A stretch of DNA of 35,888 bases from NCBI GenBank assembly GCA_030149525.1, contig JASBRJ010000118.1, positions 1 to 35,888 on the forward strand, in the 5' to 3' direction. Positions 14,351-20,292 of the stretch are shown piece after piece (within the stretch, counting starts at the first letter, position 1; every line of letters begins with the position of its first letter). Both the position numbers and the translations under genes were made by a program. The notes below the pieces were generated by a model. The model searched no databases and had not been told where the DNA came from. It was given only the letters and a program-made list of their open reading frames with translations. This DNA comes from a bacterium. GTDB taxonomy: Bacteria; Vulcanimicrobiota; Xenobia; Xenobiales; JADMJV01.

Positions 14351-15272
14351 GACCCAAAACCGGTTCGCAGAGATCCCGTATCTCCCTGGCGCAAGGAGGT
14401 CGTTTCTCGCCCTTTGCCTGCTCCTTCTTACAGTTCTACCGGTGGCCGGACAAACTCCCCAGGACGTGAGGCCGGTGGTGGGCCGCAATGTTGTGCACAC
14501 GGTCAAACAGGGGGAGAGCATGTTCACCATTGCTCAAAGGTATGGTTTGGCCGTTGATCATCTGGCTTTTGCCAACGGCTTTTCACCCGTCACCGTAGAG
14601 ATAGATCCGGGCGAGGTTCTCATCGTCCCCAAAGAGCGCATCCTACCGAAGAACCCTCCCGCAAACGGCCTGGTTCTGAACTTGCCCGAGCGAGGCCTTT
14701 ACTTCTTTCGAAACGGGAAGTTTGATCGATTCATTCCCGTCTCTATCGGCGACGAAAAAGGCTTCCAAACACCCACGGGCCAGTACCACATCATCGAACG
14801 AATAAAAGACCCGACTTGGTATCCGCCGTCCTGGGCTAAAGAGAAGGGGCCCATCGGACCGGGCCCTAAGAACCCGCTGGGCACCCACTGGATAGGCCTT
14901 TCTCTGACCCGCACCGGAATTCACGGAACCAACCAACCGCTCAATATCGGTAACTCAGTCACTCACGGCTGTATTCGAGCTTATCCGGAAGCTGTCAAGA
15001 AGCTTTTTGCCGACGTCAAAGTCGGCTGGCCGGTTCGAATAGAGTATGAAACCGCCAAATTGGGAAAGTCTCAAGACGGCTCCTTAAAGCTTGTCACCTT
15101 CCCAGACGTCTACAAAAAGAGCGATCCAGAAGTCGCACTCCGCAAACTGCTCGGCGGAGAACTTCCTCAAGGACTCGCCCCTCTCGTAGCCATGGACCTA
15201 GGTGTGACCATGGGATTGCGGAGAGAACGACCTCTGGGCCTTGAGATAAAAGAGAGGGCCATTCTTCGGTAA
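14349..15272 (+). CDS. LysM-domain L,D-transpeptidase
   Basis: The 307-residue periplasmic enzyme has a signal peptide (residues 17-35, ending PVAGQ), a LysM peptidoglycan-binding domain (about 48-95, HTVKQGESMFTIAQRY) and a YkuD catalytic domain (about 105-233) with H192 in GIHGT and the motif HGCIR, nucleophile C208. It should form 3-3 peptidoglycan crosslinks or anchor proteins. A tail of about 75 residues follows the catalytic domain and is not assigned. A strong ribosome site GGAGG precedes ATG at 14349. The lepB start lies one base after the stop, so the two are probably one transcription unit. Compared with the other L,D-transpeptidase at 12441, this one has LysM and the normal HGC motif. 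Confidence 0.9.
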   Translation: MTQNRFAEIPYLPGARRSFLALCLLLLTVLPVAGQTPQDVRPVVGRNVVHTVKQGESMFTIAQRYGLAVDHLAFANGFSPVTVEIDPGEVLIVPKERILPKNPPANGLVLNLPERGLYFFRNGKFDRFIPVSIGDEKGFQTPTGQYHIIERIKDPTWYPPSWAKEKGPIGPGPKNPLGTHWIGLSLTRTGIHGTNQPLNIGNSVTHGCIRAYPEAVKKLFADVKVGWPVRIEYETAKLGKSQDGSLKLVTFPDVYKKSDPEVALRKLLGGELPQGLAPLVAMDLGVTMGLRRERPLGLEIKERAILR

Positions 15273-15273
15273 C

Positions 15274-15897
15274 GTGACCGAGTCACTTCTCATTTACCTC
15301 CTCTTTGTTCTCACGATCTGCCGTCTGATCACCCATCTCAAACCGGCTTTCCTGGACTCCCTTTCGCCCATAGCGCGAGAAAAACTCAAGGAAGGGGTGG
15401 ATTCTATCGTGTGGGCGGGAGTGGTGGCCTTGATTCTCATCCACTTTGTGGTTCGGAGTTTCTATATCCCCTCGGAGTCCATGTTGCCCACTCTAGAGGT
15501 GAACGACTTTATCCTTGTCAACGAACTTCTTTACGACTTCACCGATCCGGTTCGAGGCGACATCGTGGTCTTTCACCCTCCCCCAACCTATACCGGTGAT
15601 AAGACCGACCTGATAAAACGAGTCGTGGGTGTGGAGGATGACAAAATCGAGGTCAAAGACGGCCACCTCTACCTCAACGATATAAGGATTCAAGAAAACT
15701 TCATAAAAGAGCCTATGTACAGTGATTTTGGCCCTGAGATCGTGAAAAAATCCCATATTTTCGCTATGGGAGACAATCGAAACGACTCTCGTGACTCCCG
15801 GATTATCGGTCAAATTCCCATCGAAAATCTGGTAGGACGAGCCGAAGTCATCTTCTTTCCGCCCTCCAGAATTAAGTTTTTTAACGTTCCTCGGTAA
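15274..15897 (+). CDS. lepB: Signal peptidase I
   Basis: The 207-residue membrane protease removes signal peptides from exported proteins. Two hydrophobic segments lie at 3-20 and about 44-61. The catalytic Ser69 is in IPSESMLPTL, Lys115 in DLIKRVVGVEDD, and box E reads MGDNRNDSRDSR. These match the type I Ser/Lys peptidases. The start is GTG one base after the LysM-transpeptidase stop. Length is near that of short bacterial LepB. Other signal-peptide proteins in the window (transpeptidases, lipoproteins) would use it or the lipoprotein peptidase. Confidence 0.92.
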   Translation: MTESLLIYLLFVLTICRLITHLKPAFLDSLSPIAREKLKEGVDSIVWAGVVALILIHFVVRSFYIPSESMLPTLEVNDFILVNELLYDFTDPVRGDIVVFHPPPTYTGDKTDLIKRVVGVEDDKIEVKDGHLYLNDIRIQENFIKEPMYSDFGPEIVKKSHIFAMGDNRNDSRDSRIIGQIPIENLVGRAEVIFFPPSRIKFFNVPR

Positions 15898-15945
15898 TTT
15901 GTTAACACTTTTGTTACCTGGTTCACTTTGATTCAACATCTCGCT

Positions 15946-15974
15946 ATAGACCGCAAGCACGGGGCCCTTATAAT
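15946..15974 (+). promoter_or_regulatory. Candidate sigma-70 promoter for first Gly/Gln-rich gene
   Basis: A consensus -10 box TATAAT (15969-15974) is preceded at a 17-base spacing by TAGACC (15946-15951), which matches four of six -35 positions. It lies about 40 bases before the ATG at 16014 and after the lepB stop, so it would give the Gly/Gln-rich gene its own start of transcription. Confidence 0.5.
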
Positions 15975-16013
15975 TAAGTTAGACATCGAAAGAAAGAAGT
16001 GTACGACTCTATT

Positions 16014-16883
16014 ATGGCAATTTCAAACATCCAAGGTTTTTCACCCCAACAGTTTCGCCCCGGCAACTTTGGAGGAGCCCCTTCCGGTATCCCCGGTCAA
16101 GTCCCCGGACTCCAAGGCGGCCCTGGTGATGCCTTCGGACTTTCCCCGGAAGCCCAGCAGGCCGGCGGAGCCATGGGTGCGCAAGGAGCCCAACAAGGTG
16201 GCCCCCAGCAGTTGACCCAAGCTTTGATCAGAGACATCGGCGCCGTGATGCAGTCTCAGCAGGCAGGCGGAGAACAAGGGCAGGGACAGGGCCAACAAGC
16301 TCTTCAACAACTGGGTCAAACTTATCAACAGGGCCAGCAAAGCGGCCAACTCCAAGGCGTGCCCGCTCCGGTTCGCTCCACCGCTGAAAGTCTTCTCGGC
16401 ATCAATCAAGGCCAACAAGGTCAAGAAGCCGGAGGCGGTGCCCCCGCAGGCGGCGGACAAGAGGCTGGTGGAGGTCAAGAGGCCGGAGGCGCCCCTCAAG
16501 AAGCAGGAGGCGGACAGGAAGCGGGTCAGGGTCAAGAGACCGGCCAAGGCCAAGAAAACAAGCCTTTCGGTGAAGACTTTTTGAAGAAGCTGGAAGAGCT
16601 GCTCGGCAAGGACAAGGCCGAGGAAGTCAAAGAGGAAGCCAAAGCAGACGGCGACAAGGACAAAGAAACTAAGACCGATGGCGAAAAAGGTAAGGACACC
16701 AAGACCGACACCAAGACTGAGCCTAAAACCGATACCAAGACAGATACCAAGACCGAGGTCAAGACGGATACCAAGGTGGCTGGTGCCGACGCTCCAAAGC
16801 CTGCCGCGTCAAAGCCCAAGCCTGCTCCCGCTCCGGCTCCCAAGCCTAAGCCTGCAGCAAAACCGAAGGTTGTTTCAGCCTAA
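16014..16883 (+). CDS. Gly/Gln-rich low-complexity protein, paralogue 1
   Basis: The 289-residue protein has no signal peptide. Its parts are an N-terminal stretch FSPQQFRPGNF; a helical section from about 70 to 135 (LTQALIRDIGAVMQSQQ, then QQLGQTYQQGQQSG); a Gly-Gln-Glu repeat zone (about 134-181); a short helical part FLKKLEELLGK; a Lys-Thr-Asp repeat run (about 227-254); and an Ala-Pro-Lys tail. The protein at 17071 has the same order, so the two form a family. I recognise no known domain. A promoter lies upstream and a terminator downstream, so the gene is a single transcription unit. The ATG at 16014 fits the shared N-terminal motif; the ribosome site is weak. Function is unknown; binding or scaffolding is a possible guess. 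Confidence 0.75.
   Translation: MAISNIQGFSPQQFRPGNFGGAPSGIPGQVPGLQGGPGDAFGLSPEAQQAGGAMGAQGAQQGGPQQLTQALIRDIGAVMQSQQAGGEQGQGQGQQALQQLGQTYQQGQQSGQLQGVPAPVRSTAESLLGINQGQQGQEAGGGAPAGGGQEAGGGQEAGGAPQEAGGGQEAGQGQETGQGQENKPFGEDFLKKLEELLGKDKAEEVKEEAKADGDKDKETKTDGEKGKDTKTDTKTEPKTDTKTDTKTEVKTDTKVAGADAPKPAASKPKPAPAPAPKPKPAAKPKVVSA
16411..16557 (+). repeat. Gly-Gln-Glu coding repeats
   Basis: Within the first Gly/Gln-rich gene, short irregular units such as GGGQEA, GQGQE and GAPQEA are repeated with variable codons. The unevenness suggests protein-level selection for composition rather than a recent DNA expansion. Confidence 0.6.
16692..16775 (+). repeat. 12-base coding repeats (Lys-Thr-Asp/Glu)
   Basis: This 84-base stretch codes for 28 residues of units KDTKTDTKTEPKTDTKTDTK and onward, with a period of four codons. 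DNA units such as accaagaccgac and accaagacagat differ by few bases, which suggests slippage or duplication. Confidence 0.7.
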
Positions 16884-16909
16884 ACGGTATCTCAAACAAG
16901 AGAAACGAG

Positions 16910-16945
16910 AAAGAGAGTGGCCGGCGGGTCGCTCTCTTTTTGTTT
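16910..16945 (+). terminator. Rho-independent terminator
   Basis: An eight-base stem AAAGAGAG/CTCTCTTT (16910-16917 with 16932-16939), extendable by GU pairs, is followed by TTTTTGTTTT. It closes the first Gly/Gln-rich gene 26 bases after its stop. Confidence 0.75.
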
Positions 16946-17070
16946 TCCCTGCTGCAACATTCTGTCTACATCGTGGCGGACTTTTCCGTACTCCCTTATG
17001 AATGGGATGCCCTACACTCCGAATTGAGAGAGACATACTTCCAGAAATCAACACGGAGATATTCACATAA

Positions 17071-18048
17071 ATGGCATCAGTATCCGGAATAGGACTTTCC
17101 CCCAACCAACTGCGTCCTCAAGGCCCCGCTGCCTTAGCTGGACCCCAACAAGCGCAACAACAACCGCAGGGTGGACCGCAAGCCGGCCCTCAGGGCCCCG
17201 TCGACCAGGCAAATCTCAGCAAGGAAGCACAACAGCAAGGGCAAGGTCAGGACCGGGGGGCACAACTGACTCAAGCTCTTTCCCAGGGACTACAACAGGT
17301 GGGCCAGGCCGAACAATCCGGCGATAAGAATGCCGTGGAGCAATCCACCCAGCAGCTTGGCCAGACCTACCAACAGGGCGCTCAATCCGGCGCCAAGGAT
17401 CAAGCCGACCAGGGTGTCGTTAAGGCTACTGAGGACAAACTGGGAATCGGACAAGGCCAGCAAGGCGGCGGTCAGCAGGGGGCGGGCGAGGCCGGCGGCG
17501 CCGGTGGAGGCCAGGAAGCGGGAGGCGCAGGTGAAGGCGGCGGCTGCTCCGGTGGCCAGTGCGGCGGCGCAGGCGACGCCCAACAGGGTGGTGGCTGCGG
17601 AGGCGACTCTTCGGGCCAGCAGGGGGGCTGCTGCGGCAACCAGTGCTGCAACCAGGTCAAGGGGCCTCTCGACGATCTCCTGGGCAAACGGGTCGATGAT
17701 CTGGAAAAGCGAGTAGACAAGCTCGAGGGTAAAGACAAGGACAAGAAAACCGAAGAGACCGATAAAGACAAAACCGTTGACGCCAGTGACACAGCGGTAG
17801 ACTCAAGCAAGACGGACAAGAAAGACACTACCGACAAAGCGGGTGAAACGGCGGCCTCCTCCACCGCCGGTTCTGCCACCAAAACTCCCACAACCTCGAC
17901 GGTGACGGCAACCTCTCCCACGACCAACACCTCGACCGCCAAACCGGTGGCAGCCTCTAAGCCTGTAGCGGCCTCTAAGCCTGCTGCTGCGGCTCCGGCG
18001 GCTGCCGCACCAAAGGCTTCACCGCCGGCCGCTGGGAAGCGCGGCTAG
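17071..18048 (+). CDS. Gly/Gln-rich low-complexity protein with Cys cluster, paralogue 2
   Basis: The 325-residue protein lacks a signal peptide and parallels the product of 16014: N-terminal LSPNQLRPQG, helical LTQALSQGLQQ then QQLGQTYQQGAQSG, the run LGIGQGQQG, a Gly-rich zone, a charged helix and a Ser/Thr/Ala/Pro tail. Unlike its paralogue, the Gly zone holds seven Cys in about 35 residues (CSGGQC, GGGCGG, CCGNQCC), which could bind metal, form disulfides or link to other proteins. A heptad-like helix DDLEKRVDKLE follows, suggesting a coiled coil. GGAG lies 12 bases before ATG at 17071. No known domain is recognised. A strong terminator follows 23 bases after the stop. Confidence 0.75.
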   Translation: MASVSGIGLSPNQLRPQGPAALAGPQQAQQQPQGGPQAGPQGPVDQANLSKEAQQQGQGQDRGAQLTQALSQGLQQVGQAEQSGDKNAVEQSTQQLGQTYQQGAQSGAKDQADQGVVKATEDKLGIGQGQQGGGQQGAGEAGGAGGGQEAGGAGEGGGCSGGQCGGAGDAQQGGGCGGDSSGQQGGCCGNQCCNQVKGPLDDLLGKRVDDLEKRVDKLEGKDKDKKTEETDKDKTVDASDTAVDSSKTDKKDTTDKAGETAASSTAGSATKTPTTSTVTATSPTTNTSTAKPVAASKPVAASKPAAAAPAAAAPKASPPAAGKRG

Positions 18049-18071
18049 GCGCTGGAAAAGAGCCGAACCTG

Positions 18072-18102
18072 AAAGGCGCCCGATATGCCGGGCGCCTTTT
18101 TT
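18072..18102 (+). terminator. Strong rho-independent terminator
   Basis: A perfect 11-base stem AAAGGCGCCCG/CGGGCGCCTTT (18072-18082 with 18089-18099), loop of six bases, followed by a run of six T in total. It lies 23 bases after the stop of the second Gly/Gln-rich gene and ends that transcription unit. Confidence 0.9.
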
Positions 18103-18130
18103 GATCGAGTCGGATTGTGGTTACCAATTC

Positions 18131-18159
18131 TTAACATTCTTCAACGACTCACGTGTAAG
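18131..18159 (+). promoter_or_regulatory. Candidate promoter of M20 peptidase gene
   Basis: TTAACA (18131-18136, five of six -35 matches), a 17-base spacer and TGTAAG (18154-18159, four of six -10 matches). The -10 lies only eight bases from the ATG, so the mRNA may have almost no leader. Confidence 0.4.
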
Positions 18160-18167
18160 AATGCGGT

Positions 18168-19199
18168 ATGAACATTAGCGCCTTTTCGAATAACAGACTT
18201 CCTGCCACTCGTTTTCATAACGAGCCGGCCCCACCGGACAAAGGTGATCCCGACCGCTCGGTACCGTCCGACAAGCTGGATCCCCCGGTCAACACCGACC
18301 GGCTGGTCAATGATTTCATCGAGTTGGTCACCGTTCCAGGTGCCACCCGCAACGAGCGAAAGATTGCCGACAAGATCAAAGCTGAACTCGCTGAGATGGA
18401 TCTCCAGGCCACCGAAGACGACGCCGGGTCCAAAATCAACGGTAACGCAGGAAACCTTATCGTCAATATCCCCGGCAACGTCGAAGGAGCACCGTCTCTG
18501 CTCTTCGCGGCACATATGGACACTGTGCCCCTGGCTGAAGGCGTGAAGCCGGTGATCGAAGACGGCTACATCAAAAGCGACGGAACCACCGCTCTGGGCG
18601 GAGACAACCGCGCCGGTGTAGCGGAAATCCTGGAAGCCATCAGAGAGATCAAAGAACACGGTCTTCCCCACGGCGACCTGCAACTTCTCTTCACCGTGGG
18701 TGAGGAGGGCGGACTCTTGGGTGCTCGGGCGCTAGACCCCAAAGTTCTCACTGCCGACTACGGTTTCGCCGTGGACGTTTTCGAAGCCAACCAACTCTAC
18801 ACCCAGGGGCGTCACCTTCTGATCGACGGACAGGAACCGATCGGTGAGGAGCACTTCACCCCAGAAGGCGTTCACGCTGCCAAGGAAGCGGCTCGTAACG
18901 CTCCCGTTGTTCCGCCGGAGCACTTGAGACTCACCGAAGACGAAAAGAAGATCATGAATCTGGCTGCCGACTCCATGCAGGACCTCGGTTTCGAGCCAGA
19001 GTTTCGACGCATCGAGTGGGCAGGTACCGACGCCATTGCTCTCCGACGACACGGAATGAACGCCATCAGCCTCGGTGCCGGGGAAGACAATCCTCACACC
19101 AAGAATGAGCGTGTGGAGATTGCGGACCTTGTTCGAAGCACCCAGCTGATTCGGAGCATCATAGCCAACGCGGCCGAACAGGGAGAGTCCAAGCCGTAA
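18168..19199 (+). CDS. M20-family metallopeptidase (PepT-like), shortened lid
   Basis: The 343-residue di-zinc peptidase has the M20 metal-binding set: H116 and D118 in AAHMDTVP, D146 in ALGGDNRAG, E179 and E180 in TVGEEGG, D203 and H310 in NPHTKNE. The context suggests PepT-like di- or tripeptidase or deacylase activity in the cytoplasm. Two oddities are seen. Residues 1-40 are a Pro-rich extension unlike the family. And the usual dimerisation ('lid') domain of about 110 residues is reduced to about 50 (roughly 204-258), so the enzyme may be a monomer with an open active site. No Shine-Dalgarno is seen; a promoter lies immediately upstream. Terminator hairpins follow. Family call is firm; substrate is not. 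Confidence 0.87.
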   Translation: MNISAFSNNRLPATRFHNEPAPPDKGDPDRSVPSDKLDPPVNTDRLVNDFIELVTVPGATRNERKIADKIKAELAEMDLQATEDDAGSKINGNAGNLIVNIPGNVEGAPSLLFAAHMDTVPLAEGVKPVIEDGYIKSDGTTALGGDNRAGVAEILEAIREIKEHGLPHGDLQLLFTVGEEGGLLGARALDPKVLTADYGFAVDVFEANQLYTQGRHLLIDGQEPIGEEHFTPEGVHAAKEAARNAPVVPPEHLRLTEDEKKIMNLAADSMQDLGFEPEFRRIEWAGTDAIALRRHGMNAISLGAGEDNPHTKNERVEIADLVRSTQLIRSIIANAAEQGESKP

Positions 19200-19220
19200 G
19201 TCAGGCCATAAGCCAAAGAG

Positions 19221-19238
19221 ACACAACGGGAGTTGTGT
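19221..19238. terminator. Weak terminator-like hairpin
   Basis: ACACAAC/GTTGTGT, seven perfect pairs with a four-base loop GGGA, followed by TAATTT on the plus strand. It sits between the convergent M20 and GspJ-like genes. The T-run is poor. Confidence 0.4.
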
Positions 19239-19855
19239 TAATTTCGAAAAGCTGCACGACAGATCATGTGCAGCTTTTCTGGTTTTTCGTCGCCGTAGCG
19301 TTTTCGAGTGCCGGAGACTTCCACCTCAATCAAACTGTTGTTCAGTGTGAAAGTGCAGGTATCTAAATCGGTCATCAAGAGCCGACCACCGTTGCGGTAG
19401 TCTTCTATGTTGCCCGTAAAGGCATCGTAGCTGGGGAGCGGTTCCGGAGCGTCCGCCTCGGGAGAGCCGGGTATAAGTTCTACTTCGTTCAGGTAGAGCT
19501 TACGATTGGCCTGATCGAAGTAAAAGATCAGGTACTTTTGCCAGCGGGGTTTGAAAGTGGTTGTGTCGAGGGCGAAAACACCGTTGTTGTCCATGGCGGA
19601 AAGGAAAGATAGAGTTGGTCCGTTGACGCCTGGTGAATCGATGTCGACACTGGCCACTACGCTTCGTTGCACCTCTTTACTTATCTTCGCTGTCAGGACT
19701 TCGTAATCGGCCAGCATGGTGCTTTGGGCTTCCAGCTTTTTCCATCCACTGGCGCCTGTTCGGAAAAGAGCGACGGTGAGAAGTCCCAGGAGCCCCAGGA
19801 CCACAGAAGCCACCAGAAGCTCGACTATGGTTATACCGCGTTGTTGCTTTCTCAA
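19238..19855 (-). CDS. GspJ/PilW-like pseudopilin
   Basis: The 205-residue protein has a classic prepilin N-terminus: MRKQQRG then ITIVELLVASVVLGLL, with E12 at +5 after G7. The C-terminal head is beta-rich. Size and the pattern of a long helix then a GspJ-like head suggest a minor pseudopilin of a type IV pilus or type II secretion system. The start is TTG, overlapping the stop of the preceding GspI-like gene as TTGA, so the two are coupled. It is the third of a three-gene set (PilX-like, GspI-like, GspJ-like). No assembly ATPase, platform protein or prepilin peptidase is in the window. Confidence 0.83.
   Translation of the reverse strand: MRKQQRGITIVELLVASVVLGLLGLLTVALFRTGASGWKKLEAQSTMLADYEVLTAKISKEVQRSVVASVDIDSPGVNGPTLSFLSAMDNNGVFALDTTTFKPRWQKYLIFYFDQANRKLYLNEVELIPGSPEADAPEPLPSYDAFTGNIEDYRNGGRLLMTDLDTCTFTLNNSLIEVEVSGTRKRYGDEKPEKLHMICRAAFRN
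19246..19287 (+). terminator. Terminator hairpin inside the 3' end of the GspJ-like gene
   Basis: A perfect 12-base stem GAAAAGCTGCAC/GTGCAGCTTTTC (19246-19257 with 19268-19279) is followed by TGGTTTTT. It lies about 50 bases after the M20 stop and inside the last codons of the convergent minus-strand gene, so it can end M20 transcripts while coding for protein on the other strand. Because the stem itself ends in TTTT on both strands, it may work in both directions. Confidence 0.65.
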
Positions 19856-20292
19856 GGATGGATCAAAGTCTCCAGACTGAGCGGTGGGTTATTGTTCCAG
19901 AAGACGGACACCTTCACACGTTTCACCCGGCTCCCGTCGTCGGAGCTTTCTACCATGATCGTGTAGTCTGTCTCATTCACCGTGGTCGCCGGGTAGGGAT
20001 CCGGTGGAAAGGGAACCGGTCCAGCGATGTCTTTGGCGTCGGGGAGCCGACCGTCGAATTTTGTGATGCCCGGAGGGACCGCGGTGAGACCATGGATATC
20101 CGTGTCGCGCTTGACAGCTTCGAGAACAGATTTTGCCACATCGTTGGCTGCCGCCATTTCATTGGAGCGCTGCATTAATTTCAGGCCCCCGATAAAGACG
20201 GTGAGTATAGAAAGAGCGGCCACAGCCAGCATCCCGATGGAGACCATCACCTCCATGAGGCTCAGGCCTCTGCGCGCGTGTTTTTTTGACAT
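19852..20292 (-). CDS. GspI/PilV-like pseudopilin
   Basis: The 146-residue protein starts MSKKHARRG and continues LSLMEVMVSIGMLAVAALSI, a typical G-[L]-x-x-x-E prepilin peptidase site (G9, E14). After the helix it has a short head with a beta pattern. This fits the GspI/PilV class. ATG at 20292 shares one base with the upstream gene stop (TAATG), and its stop overlaps the next TTG start, so all three pilin-like genes are translationally coupled. Confidence 0.85.
   Translation of the reverse strand: MSKKHARRGLSLMEVMVSIGMLAVAALSILTVFIGGLKLMQRSNEMAAANDVAKSVLEAVKRDTDIHGLTAVPPGITKFDGRLPDAKDIAGPVPFPPDPYPATTVNETDYTIMVESSDDGSRVKRVKVSVFWNNNPPLSLETLIHP

Noticed and set aside
16411-16775. Tandem repeats as a CRISPR array
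   Set aside because: Units are in frame, short, imperfect and without unique spacers of constant length; they code for low-complexity protein.
17290-17583. Minus-strand hydrophobic open frames opposite the Gly/Gln-rich genes
   Set aside because: Antisense to Gly/Gln codons gives Ala/Leu/Pro-rich frames by composition alone; the plus strand has paired promoter and terminators.
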